From NCBI GenBank assembly GCA_021904315.1, contig CM038918.1:19653303-19717302 (forward strand): a DNA stretch of 64,000 nucleotides, given 5' to 3'. Source of the stretch: Sphagnum magellanicum. Taxonomy: Eukaryota; Streptophyta; Sphagnopsida; Sphagnales; Sphagnaceae. The translations under genes were made by a program, and so were the position numbers. Each line of letters begins with the position of its first letter. Within the stretch, counting starts at the first letter, position 1. Below, piece after piece: positions 1-11,270 of this stretch. Below the pieces are notes generated by a model, which searched no databases, was not told the DNA's origin, and saw nothing but the letters and a program-made list of their open reading frames with translations.

Positions 1-234
1 AAGCCTTCTTCCTCATGCTCCTGGAGCTTCCCATCATAATCATCATCAACATCATCATCAGGAATGGCCTTGGTGGAGTTCTGGTTCCCCATGTGATTTC
101 TTTGAGATCCACTTTGAACTAGTACCATTCCAGACTGCTTTTCATGCAACAGAAGGAAATTTCAAGGTTACTTTAGTCAAAGGTGAGGTTCAGTAATGCA
201 CCTACCGCTGTGCAAAAGTCTTGAGCCCCTCTTC
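1..234 (-). CDS. possible partial gene, two 3'-side exons at the left edge
   Basis: On the minus strand two candidate exons sit at 206-234 and 1-134. They are separated by a 71-base intron with a GTAGGT donor (201-205 side) and a CAG acceptor (135-137). A further CAG acceptor precedes 234. Joined in the one phase that stays open, they read through to the window edge and give an acidic, Asp/Glu-rich stretch (IPDDDVDDDYDGK). The product is not recognised. Upstream exons were looked for to about 400 but none could be fixed with confidence. The open frame is short, so it could be chance; good splice signals and a stop-free acidic tail are the only support. Confidence 0.3.
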
Positions 235-584
235 CTGCAATCTCCACACAAAAAGAATTTGTAATGTTTGTTGGTGTTGTGTTGGTATCATTACACATGC
301 GATTCACAATTGGAATTCACTTTCCACACTGGCTGTTCCTCCATGTGCTGCCCTGCAACTTATTGCTCAAGTGACAACCTAAGAGTATGGAACTTTTTGG
401 GGGTAATTACCCATACAGGGAAGCATAGAGAACCATAAGTTAGAAGTATAACTACACAACAAGAGAATGGTATCATATATGTAGTGCAAGTTAAACATTA
501 TAGCAGTTTGTGTGTAAGCTCTTTTCACAAATAAACCATCAACAAAATCACACCTTTGCAGCAAAACCACATGGCTCTGTATAT

Positions 585-951
585 CCTCAGCATGGTCACA
601 GTGAACCAGCACCCGCCAGTGCACCATGAAGGATGGATGGTAATTGGTAAGGAAACAGTTTTCTGTTGGGTTCCAGTTCTGTAACTAACCATGGTGGTTA
701 GCTCAGTTGGTAGGTTGTTAGTATGTAGGTAGTAAAAACAGCCCTTATTTATGTATAAACCATCTACTTAGTCAGCAATTACCTATTTTCCTACCTATTG
801 ACCTATACATGAGATGGATTCCTTACAGAATTGGTTACCAAGGTGAAGTCAAATATTAACTCAGTTGAGGTTCATCCATCCACAACTGAGTAATAACAGG
901 CATCCAGTGGATGGTGCGCTGGTGGGTGCTGGTTCACTGTGGCCCCTCAGC
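585..951. repeat. TIR (foldback/MITE-like) element, copy 1
   Basis: Two 31-base arms at 597-627 and 911-941 are inverted copies with two mismatches; both begin CACAGTGAACCAGCACCC when read inwards. The 280-base interior has no coding potential and carries GTAGG/CTACCT-type short motifs. The direct heptamer CCTCAGC occurs just outside both arms (585-591 and 945-951) and may be a target duplication, although it does not abut the arms exactly. Related copies are at about 35.4, 39.1 and 58.7 kb. The interior contains TAGCTCAGTTGG (699-710 area), which matches a tRNA A-box consensus, but no convincing B box follows. A non-autonomous DNA element is therefore more likely than a SINE. Confidence 0.6.
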
Positions 952-1038
952 ACCAAACACCCCCACAGAGGGCAGGCCAGTACAGTGGGCTCTACTGGTC
1001 CTATGGTGGCAGGCCAGTTTGACAGACTCTCTCGCCTA

Positions 1039-1084
1039 TACAGTAGGAGGGCCTACTTGTACAGTAGTAGGCCCTCCTACTGTA
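1039..1084. repeat. perfect 19-bp inverted repeat (hairpin)
   Basis: Bases 1039-1057 and 1066-1084 are exact reverse complements around an 8-base loop (1058-1065). The stem contains AGTAGGAGGGCCTACT, itself nearly palindromic. Nothing coding overlaps. It could be a small-RNA hairpin or a recent local inverted duplication; the sequence alone does not decide. Confidence 0.75.
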
Positions 1085-1370
1085 CTAGCCTGCCTCAGTC
1101 ATTCCACTGGGTAATGTTTTGGTAGCAGGGTATTACACCCTCTAAATGGAGGGTGCCAGGGGAGGAGGGGAGCCCTGCTATGGCATTATCTTACACAAAA
1201 ATCTCTGCTGAAAATTGTAGTGTAATTTGGGAGACCTCCCCAACGGCAGTTTCTGGCTCTTGAATATTTCTCATAGTTTCCTTGAAGGCATGTAATATGC
1301 TTAGGGTGAGTGAGATTTGTTGTAAGGTGATTTGTAACATCATTGGAATGCATCTTAGTGGGGCGAATGG

Positions 1371-1515
1371 GGCTACAACTAAAGGTGCCCTTGTACGTCA
1401 AGTGATTTCACTAGATTTTCAATGAATTCATTGATTACTAGTTGAAAAAATAGTGAATTCATTGGTCTAGTGAACAGGGACTAGTAATGAATTGCACCCA
1501 CGTTTTGTAGTAATG
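1371..1515. mobile_element. small CACTA-like non-autonomous element, copy 1 (decayed)
   Basis: This 145-base block is a diverged copy, in the same orientation, of the element at 55144-55297. Shared interior blocks are CAAGTGATTT, GAATTCATTGGT and CTAGTGAACA(G/A)GGACTAGTAA. Its ends are inverted (GGCTACAAC at the left, TTTTGTAGTAATG at the right), but the terminal CACTA has decayed to GGCTA and TAATG. The flanking trinucleotides TGG and GGG are an imperfect duplication. No coding capacity. Confidence 0.6.
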
Positions 1516-3640
1516 GGGGAAGCCTCACTATCACTACTTTCCACCTTAGACCTTGGGCTATGCCCTTTGGGCACAAGCCACTCACAACAATGCCTACCCC
1601 CTATACTAACCCTTGCCTTGCTTTCCATGTACATATTAAAGCTTTTTCACACATCTTTAAAGGTTTGTGAAACAATTGAAATCAGTAACAAAAACCTCTA
1701 TTACTTTTGGACTAGACTCATTCCAATTGGTCAACACCACCCACAAACTACCCCTCATCACTCAAATTGTTGATTATTTGAAATTTTGTAGCCAAGTGGT
1801 TGAAGGCGTGACTCTCCTTGGTCCCATGGCAACCAAGATTCCTTTGGCCCATCGGCTTTGGGCAATTTAGTCCATCTCTCACTGATTTTTGGAGCCATGA
1901 ATACAAGAGCATTAATGGCATCCATGAAACTCTAGTTAGTTTTCCAAGCATTCAAGCAACCATTGTAATAGGTGAGGGTAAAGCCCAAGGGTATATGGGC
2001 TAAGGACATTGCCAAAAGAAAGGGTTTAGGCTAATGATGGAACAAAGTTTAGCCATGCATTCTAGGAATGCCTCTCATTCTAGTGTAGCCCTAAATTAAG
2101 GTTTTTTCATGATTGGAATATGATTAGTGTTCAATTTGTGGTTGTTATTGCAATTTTTCAATATGTATATGGTAATTGGTTTAACCAACTAGTAACCAAT
2201 GAAGTAATATGACCTAAGGTTATTTTAGTTTTTGGTTAATAGGTCTTAAGTTAACTGGTTTGTTATAAGTACTTGTAACCAATTTGTTACAATAATTGGT
2301 TGATTAACATAACAGACGAATTTGAACTTCTAACCGGTAACTTGTTATTTTGATTTTGAAGTTATACTGGCTAGTGATTCTTTAAGTTACAAATAACACT
2401 ATTAGTTGGTAGAATTAGGAGGACTTGGAAATAGAAAAGGATCTTCATCTTTTCATTTTTTGTAATTCTTAAAGAGTTTTGAATTCTGAATCATGTTTAT
2501 TCTGATTTTCTTGTGAAGATTTTCCATTCTGTTTTTAGAATGCAAGCTTGAAAAATGTTATTATTGATTAATAAGAAAAAAACCCCAATGATTCTTGTGT
2601 TTTACTATTCAAATTTGGAGCAACTTGTTAATAATTCAGTAAATCAGAATTAGAAATTGAAAGAGAAAAGATAAAACTTAAAGGGACAAAAAACACCCTT
2701 AACATTTGGTGACCACAAAATGGAACGAAATTGTAAGCAAAAATGCTTATGCTTTCTGGTTTTAATAATTATTTTGTTTTAATATTTCTAGGTTTGGATT
2801 TGTATTAAGCTTTAAAAGTTTTCTAAGATTATATTTTGTGTTCATATTTTTTGTTTTTCTTTACAGATTAGTAGTTAATAATTTCTTTGGATTTGCATGT
2901 TGATTTTTTTTTGATAATTTCCTTAGCAACATGTTGATTAAAAGAAAATTTGAATTAGTGATTTATGCAAGATGTCAAGAATAGGCACAAGGCGCCTTAA
3001 AAAGGCAATTAAACTTAGAAGTGCCACAACAAACCTGTTCATGAGGCAATTCAGCCACAAGAACAAATGTGTTTTCAAGCTGAGGGAGTATAACCGGTTG
3101 AAGTTCCTAGCAATGAGCCTCAACAACTTGTTATAATAAAAATACCTTTTCATCAAATACTCGCATAGCAAGAGGAAAGAAAGGAACAACAAGTACCTTC
3201 AATTGGTTATTTTTACCACCTTAGTAGTTGTCCCAACAATGAAGGTTGAATGCATGACTGGGTGGACAAAACATTGAACTTGTTCAACATGCTAATGAAG
3301 TAACCTTTGTAGGACAAATATGGCAATTTGTGACACCCAATTACTACATTCCTAGAGCAATTGTGCCCTTTCAATCAACACTAATTGTTGGTTATTATAC
3401 ATTTGAACTGGTTCCCATTTTGAATCCAATCACAACAAATTCAGAATTGGAACACAACCAACTTTTAATCTAGTTGGAACAACTATGTAACTTGAAGCGA
3501 AGACCTTCACATAGATCGAGTTCTCAACAACCTATACAACTGGTGGAAACAATCGTGGCTCCTATTGTTGTTCAATAAGTACAACCACTTCATCAAATTG
3601 TTTGGTTGAGTGTACCTGTCATGGGCACCATTGAACGACC
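1516..3640. other. AT-rich stretch without a recognisable gene
   Basis: The short open frames here overlap one another on both strands and resemble no family I know. The 2.1-2.7 kb part repeats GGTTAACCAATTGG-like motifs. It ends in ACATTTGGTGACCACAAAATGG, which could be the LTR/leader junction of the decayed Ty3 element that follows, but no matching second LTR was found. Confidence 0.4.
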
Positions 3641-3649
3641 ATTGGTTCA

Positions 3650-6600
3650 ATGAAGGTTACCAATTACAACCATTCAACTCACTGTTGAAGTTGCATTAAT
3701 CTATGCATATTGTCAACAAATTGGACATGAATTCAAGAATTGTCCTTTAGTGGATGATAAATTGAAAAGATTGATGAAAGAACTCAGAATTTTCTACAAT
3801 CTGTAGTACTAAGCACACCAATGACACATGTTGGTGTACATGTACAACAAACCCAGATTCAACCGAGTTTGGTTACCAACTTAATATCGATTAGTCAATA
3901 TTTAAGTTGGTTGCAACTTATTACACCATTAATAGCAAAGCAACCCAAAATTGTACTGTACTTGATGTGGTATAATATAGTTCCATACTTTGTACCTATG
4001 GATCCTAAAATGTTCTCAATGTACTATTCGAGAATCAAGGGACCTAATCCATTAACTTATGGGAAAAATAAAAGAGATGTAATTGGTGTTACTCAACCAA
4101 AACCAATGCCACCTATCAAACAACCGGTTTTTATCACGAGAGATGTACTTATTCAGCAAACAATGGCAACGGTGTTACCTATTAATGTACTTGTTACCAA
4201 GACTACCTATCTATGGTAATGATGTTTCATTCGAGCAACCCCATAAAGGCTAATTCATATCCACAACTAAGTGGAGAACCACATGGAGGTTCACCTAATG
4301 GAGGATCACTTGATTGAGACCCACTTGGAGGACCACCACTTAATCCACTTGTTGGATTTTATGGAGGGCAATCACCCAATCCAAGGATATTCATGCCACC
4401 ATGGTATTAACTGGTTCCAACTTAATCCGAACAACTAGTAAATTGGCCTATTGAAAGTTTCAATATCCCACATATGTGAAGGATATTGGTTTTGATGCTC
4501 ACATTAGAGTTTTCAAGAAGGCAATCAAAGCCAATGGTGAGACTACGGAGGTAGATATCATCAACTTGTTTGGTTTTACTTTAGAAGATAACATCTTAGA
4601 ATGGGGTGAGAACTTTGTACAATATCATCTTAACTGCACATTTGATGAGTTAGAACAAACATTTTGCAAGCAACTCCGAATTGTGAAGAATGACGAAAAA
4701 GTCTATATGCAATTGAAAAATCTCCAGCAAGTTGGCGAACAGTTAGAAGTTTGTTATGAATGTTTATTTAAACTAGCTATATTTACAACTGAAAGCTACT
4801 TATGTTTTTTTTACTACTATTTTTAGAGCAAGTTTACAACCTTACCTTAGATTAACAACAATAGGTATGACGAAAAATACCTTGATCAAACATAAAGAAG
4901 TTGCAGTGATTTGTCAAGAAAATGGACCGGTTATAACAAATTACAATGATTTGATAACTCAACCAAAATCCAAACTAATTGCACAACCTATAGTCATTTA
5001 CGCAACTGTTAGGTAGCAATTAAATTGTTCAAACGGTGGAAAAACATGTCATACGAAAAAAACTTATCATAATAAGAAGAAAGCGGAATTGATAGTTTTT
5101 GTTGTATCCACTAAAGTTGTTGAACCAATGGCTGAAATGACTGCACAACCTATCAAGCCAACTAGAGTGCCAGTAAGATATCTTTACATTATCTCTTTTA
5201 GCTTTGAGCATCATGCACTTGATTGTCTTAGAAAGGTAGAAGTTCAAACCATGTTCCTAACTAAACCAACCACTACTACCACTATAATAGCAAAAAACCT
5301 TAAACCTAATAATGTACTAATCAATGTAGTTATAGTTATGATGACATGTAGCCAAGTACTAAAACAACAAGTTTTTAGAGAACGTGAATCAATGAAAGCA
5401 AAAGCAATAACGGATTGCCAAATAGAAGAACAACTGCATGATTTTTTTATTCATACTATTAAGGAGTTACAAGGAGCTGACTTAATGTCACAAGCATTCG
5501 TTGATTTAAATAGACCACTTCATTCAAATTATGCTAGTTTACTAATACTAATAAGTCAACTAGTTACAAGTAAGCAACCTATTCAATTAACTTCACAAAC
5601 AATAATACCAGAGAAGACTTTGGAGGAGATTTTGAAAGACATTAATACTCAAGTTTTGGAGATTAAGTATGTTCTTAACTTGGGACAATTTTTGAAGATT
5701 GTGCTAGACATCAAACGATACATTTTTGAAACTGGTCAAATCTGTTCAACTCGTCCAACTTGAACCTGCTTATGCAATAGTAGCTATCGATCATCAGATG
5801 GTTGTGATTCAAGTCCAAGTTGGTAAGAACTTTATTGATGATGTGCTAATTGATGGGGGATCTAAAATAAACATCATTATTGAAAATTTGACGTACAATT
5901 AGGTTTGTCAAAACCTAATTTAATGCCTTATAATTTGCGTATTGCAAATCAAACCATAGCCAAACCACTTGGTTGTATTAGGGATCTAAAGATATTTGTC
6001 TAGTGGAATTCCTTAAACATTTACATTTACTGTTATCAACAATAATGTATTAGATTATAGTTACTCAATGTTATTAGGATGCCCATGGTTGAGAGATGCA
6101 AAAGTATCCCATAATTGGGGCACTAATATTGTTACCATACAAGGAACCAATACAATAAGAACCATACATGTTACTAAGAAACTTGGTGACCAAAAGTCTT
6201 AGTTTGTTATGATTTCCATTCTAGAATATCTTATGATGAAGAGGATGTGATGTTGAATATAAAGTTAGATTTCTTTTCAATAGGAACCGTAGCAGTACCG
6301 ACTCATATTGAACTTGTTCCTACGACAGATTGTATACCAAATACTGTCATAACAAAAGCGATTCTAAAACAACCTATTAAATCGGTAGGTGTACTAACTA
6401 TGAAATTAATTATACCACGACATTTCCCCACCTGAAACTTTCTTTCACCTAGAAGTTGGAAAGATGATTGTTGATGAAACACCTACTTGGGAATGAGTAC
6501 AAGATCTAACCATAGTAGGTTGGATAGTTAGTGAGAAAGAATAATTAACCAAAGTTAATTTGGGTATTAAGGAAAATGTGCAATAGGTGAAAATGAACTT

Positions 6601-8640
6601 TACACTTGAACCAGTCGTCACAAATCAATCGATTAAACTTCTAAAGGAGTTCAAATATGTATTTGCTTGGACATATAAAGACCTAAAGGTTATTCCACCA
6701 GAAATTGTTCAACACCAGATTGAACTAGATACAACAGTACCACCTACTCATTAGGCAAGGTACTAATTAAATCCTAATTATGTTGCCAAATTGTCAAGCA
6801 AGATATAAACAAATTACTTGCTATTGGTTTTATCAAATCAGTTGAAGAAACAACCTAGCTATCTCCAGTAGTGATTGTTTTAAAAAAGAATGGGAAGTTG
6901 AAGATCTATGTTGATTTTAAGAAACTCAATGTAACAACAAAACAAGACCCTTACTTGTTACCTTTCACAAATGAAGTCATCAACACAGTTGTTGGACATG
7001 AAGTTTATGCCTTTTCGGACAAGATTTCAAGATATCATCATATATCAATTACACGTGAAGACTAGCACAAAATCATCTTTATGACAAACTAGGGTGCTTT
7101 GTGTGGGTTGTGATGCCATTTGGTGTCAAAAATGGATCGCCCACCTATCAGAAGGCCTAAAGCTTTTTGTGAGTACATTGATTTATTCATGAAGATTTTT
7201 CTTGATGACTTCACAATTTTCAGTGACCTATCAATTCACCTTGAGAAGTTAAATAAGTGTTTTTTTAAGTGTAGAGAGTTTGGTATTAGCCTAAACCTAG
7301 ACAAGTGTGCATTCATGGTGTTTTCAATAACCATCTTAGGGTTCATAGTGTCCAAAGAAAGCAAAGTCATGGATCTTAAAAAGGTTGAAGCCTTAATAAA
7401 CATGTTAGTACCTCCTACCCCCCAAGAGATCCAAGTTTTTAACAAGATGGCCCAATTTTATAAGTGTTTTATTAAAAACTTTGCTTCAATCATGTCACCT
7501 ATCACTAAGTTGTTCAAAAAGTCTGAAGTCTTTGAATGGATTAAAAAATGTTAAAATGCTTGTTGTCAGTAGATATAGTTCATATGATGGACCAAACAAC
7601 CCTTACAAATACATCAATTATGACCTTGTTGAGATAGTTAAGTATCTAACAACCACATTAACTATTGGTGGAACTTTTGTTTTCCACATTTTGGTCATTT
7701 TAATGTGGGCATGTTCGTGAATATTTCAAATTTTAGCATTATAATCATGAACAAATGGGAGAGTGATGATTGGGGTTTTGTGTTGAAAGTAGGAGCAATT
7801 ATTCTTGTCAAGAACATTGAACCTTTTGATGTTCACCTATGTTTTGTTTCAACCCATACCAATTGAAGGTTTATTTAACAATGAAATTTGGAGGAATTGG
7901 GAACCATAGAGATGGTTGTTGTTGGGATATATGACAAATTAAAAAAAATCCTTTGTCTTCATTGTTGCAAATGGTGTTGAACTTGAAGATTCTCATGCAA
8001 TTTTTTTCCCCTTTAATTTTACAAGTAGTACATCTAGCTTGTGTAAGTGTACAACACCAACAAACTAGCAATTGTTTTGATCAAGCATGTTGTTAGCATT
8101 GCATATGGTGAGCAACAATTATTAACTAATCATGTGTCCATCTTTGTGATCCTAGTGCTTGAAAATTCTAGTGTGCAAAAACTAAGTGAGATGTATGAAC
8201 CAAGTATTGAAAAGCAAAGTTTTCAAACTAACTCTCAAATTAGAATTTTAATTTTTAATTTGATGCAAAAAATTTTAATTTTAAAACTTGTAACATGCTT
8301 AAGCAAAATGTTTGGTCCAAGGGTGCCATAGGTTATAAGGAGGTTGATTATTTCTTAAAGGGCATCCTACTTCGAGAATATTTATAAGAACTATCATTTG
8401 CCATCATTGAAAAATATGAATGTTGTATTCTATTGTCATGTTTGCAAATCCATGGTACAAGTTGAGAACCAAGCCCATATTACTTACAAGACATGTAGGA
8501 TAACAATGAAGAATACAACATTGTTTTATGTGAACTTTGCTAATTTCCAAGCAATTTTGGGTTCTAAAATACATTTTGTTAAGTTTTAGTTTGGGGACTA
8601 AAGAACAATTAAAAACAAAGAAAAGTTTTTTTTGCATTTG
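3650..8640 (+). mobile_element. decayed Ty3/gypsy LTR retrotransposon (no LTRs identified)
   Basis: Coding relics lie in order on the plus strand, broken by many stops and frameshifts. A CCHC-like knuckle (YCQQIGHEFKNCP) is near 3.71 kb. A Gag capsid-type domain lies at 4476-4800 (FTLEDNILEWGENF, then ELEQTFCKQL). An aspartic protease remnant is near 5.83-5.90 kb (VLIDGGSKINIII), followed by LLGCPWLRDAKVSHNWG near 6.07 kb. RT spans 6.6-7.55 kb, and an integrase zinc-finger-like CHVCKSMVQVENQ lies near 8.44 kb. The knuckle precedes the capsid block, an order I have not resolved; it could be a lineage trait or a rearrangement. The element is old and inactive. Confidence 0.75.
6600..7554 (+). 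pseudogene. Ty3/gypsy reverse transcriptase relic
   Basis: Upstream of the palm, 6.63-6.73 kb reads LLKEFKYVFAWTYKDLK, a hallmark of the region before RT in plant Ty3 elements. 6871-7065 reads VLKKNGKLKIYVDFKKLN (RT motif A region). 7120-7554 gives KIFLDDFTIFS, in place of the usual YxDD box, then FLGF-type connection residues (ITILGFIVSK). Several stops and at least one frameshift separate the pieces, so no functional enzyme is encoded. RNase H could not be identified after 7.55 kb. Confidence 0.8.
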
Positions 8641-9046
8641 TTTAAGGGTAAAAATCTTAGGGGCAAATTCTTGTTGTAAAAAAATTGGTTTTTCTATTAA
8701 AGAACACCAATTTTGAATTACACATATGTTTCTAGTTTGAGAATGTACATGTTACATGTTTTTTTTTTTTTGGTTTTATACAACTAAGTTGAGTTTTCGA
8801 CACAAACTCATTTACTTTTCAAAATTGTTTGAAGTGTGCCAAACTTTATTATAAATTTGTACTGTAGTTTTAATATAAAAAGGACATATATAGGGAAATG
8901 TACAAAACATCACAATTATATTTTTCATATGCAAATATCAAAATATTAGACTTCGGAATATTGGGTATCATTGATATTTTTCTTAAAAGGAGTTGATTGG
9001 ATGGGTTTGGACTTTAAATCTAAAACTTATTTTAAAACCCTAAATC

Positions 9047-9270
9047 TAAAATTGTAGTCTTTAAATTTGAAAATCCTAAATTTGAAACCCCAAACCCTAA
9101 ATTTGAAACCTAAGACAATAAATTTGAAATCTTAAAGTTTGTTTTGGTATTGAGTTTAAAATTGTAGTCTTTAAATTTGAAAATTCTAAATTTGTAACCC
9201 CAAACCCTAAATTTGAAACCTAAGACAATAAATTTGAAATCTTAAAGTTTGTTTTGGTATTGAGTTTAAA
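9047..9270. repeat. 110-bp tandem duplication, two copies
   Basis: Bases 9051-9160 and 9161-9270 are direct copies with about two mismatches. Each is AT-rich and contains AAACCCTAAATTTGAAACC and GTTTTGGTATTGAGTTTAAA. The embedded AAACCCTAAA resembles the plant telomere unit but is not tandem here. Near-identity suggests a recent duplication. Confidence 0.9.
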
Positions 9271-9970
9271 GTTTTAAATCCTTGAAATTGTGAGTTTGGG
9301 TAATTTATCTAGAATTCAATTGTAAAACCCTGTGATTCTAAATTGTGGAGTTGTCATATTAAAGGTAAAACTTGAAATATAATAGTTTAATTTGAAATCA
9401 AAATAAAAAACATAATTAAAAACCCTAATCTAGAACATTAAGTTTGATACCTTAATTTTATACCTCTTTTTGAAATCTTAAACTCAAAACCTTGATTGTT
9501 AAACCATAATCTAAAACTTCAACTTTTATACACTAATTTGAATGTTGAACTTGCATATCTTAGATGTTATATTAAATCCTTAATGTTTTATTCTAAAGTA
9601 TTATGCCATTAAAAAAAATTAATTTGAAAACTTCATGGTAACTGAAAACATTCTGGTTGGAATGTTGAATTAAACCATGTTATGTTAGAATTGAAAGACA
9701 ACTATTCTAAAAGGACTTGCCAACAAATTGAATCAACTTCCATATCCAACTACCTAAGTTTGAACTTGAATGTATTACATGTTAAAAGTCACATCAAATA
9801 CCTTGAATTGATTTAATAATCAGAATAATATTAATATAAATGTTCAAACTAATCCCAAAAAATGTCTTGTGATGCCAACAATTATATATTTTATCAAGAA
9901 AAATAAAATTTGCATAAAGTACCATAAAAATAAAGATAATACATCTATAAGTAAAACAATTATGAAAAAA

Positions 9971-11270
9971 ATGGCATATGAAAAATCAAAAGACCATACA
10001 AAAACGAAAAAACGCAAAACATTTTAAAAACATTTCATTTACAATTAATGTTGAAGATCAAAAAATTATTAAGTATAAGAATGCCATATTAGAAATTGCA
10101 AAATATGGATGTTATTATTGTCAAAAATTATGTTTTGATTATCAAGTTCATTATGCATCTTAATTTATCTAAATTGCTTTTCATGTTTCCATCAAAATTA
10201 CAAAACTTACAAAACATATACTCACTTATATGTCTTATGAAAAGAAAAGAAATTCAAATGGTTTGTTAGGTTTGGCATCATGAAATCATATTATTCACAA
10301 TCCATTAGATATGAACTTCATTTCAATGCTGAATACAATTGAAGAATGTCTAACAGCACCACATTTTGCATTTGCATAGTTTTAAAATTAAAAGGATATA
10401 ATGATATGGAGTACATGTGGAAACATTGTAAATGTTATAAAAATGTAAACCTTTTACAAAATGTGTTATTGATGTTACATTATGATTATTCTATTGTCAT
10501 TTAAAAAATAAGAAGTTAGAATATAAATCAACATATATGTCAAGTTATGTTCACCTTAACATAATAATTAAAACTTTACGATAACTTTGTCAAACACCAT
10601 TATATGTGGAAGCAAAAGTTTCAATAAAACAAAATTGGCAAGATTTAGTAGAACTAGCAACTACAAATGAAAATGATAATTTTGATGAATTTAATGAACT
10701 AAAAATAAAGAGTTCAAACCAATTTGAAAAACTATATGATGAAGATTATGCATCTACTCTAGTAGAAAACATTATAAATGTTGAACACATAATTGACAAT
10801 GATGAAACTTCATTAACGATTGCACCTATAAAAGGTTTTCAACCTTTTGGCTTATTTCGCAATAAATATTATGAAAAAAAAACTTTTCAATAGTATTTTT
10901 AAACCATTCAAGGCCCTCAATTTCTTGTTCATATAAAAAGATTGCATGATCATAACTAACAAATGTAAATAGAAAATTTGTTTATGACATGAGTAATATA
11001 TTATTTAAATCAATTAGAATATCAATAAATTTCATCTTGTATTTGTTTTTTGCATGGATTCATATTCAAACAGAAAAATTATTAAGTTGTAATTTTACAA
11101 CTAATGATGTGTCAATTCACAATGTAAATTTAGATAAAATGCTAAATCCCAATCTAGTTTACAAAAAATTAGAGTGCATAAGAACCAATGTTTTTTTTTT
11201 CAAATTGTCAAGGTCATTTGGGTGGCAACATCCAAAAAACACGTGAAGGCAATATTGGATATTGAAAAAC
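9971..11270 (+). mobile_element. decayed Helitron, Rep N-terminal relic
   Basis: A plus-strand relic resembles the N-terminal part of plant Helitron Rep/helicase proteins. It holds a CxxC element (CYYCQKLCF, about 10.12 kb), then TIEECLTAPHFAFA (about 10.34 kb), then PLYVEAKVSIKQNWQDL (about 10.60 kb), followed by APIKGFQPFGLFRNKYYEK (near 10.84 kb). These occur in the family's order, with stops and frameshifts between them. 10606-10893 is the longest intact piece (95 codons). The HUH Rep catalytic motif and the helicase domain are not visible, and no TC/CTRR ends were identified, so the boundaries are approximate. Confidence 0.6.

Noticed and set aside
692..760. TAGCTCAGTTGGTAGG as a tRNA gene or SINE head
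   Set aside because: It matches an A box, but no B box or cloverleaf follows and the surrounding unit has terminal inverted repeats, so a TIR element explains it better.
2938..3192. Minus-strand hydrophobic 84-codon frame
   Set aside because: Lies next to the decayed Ty3 element on the opposite strand; Leu/Phe richness follows from AT-rich sequence.
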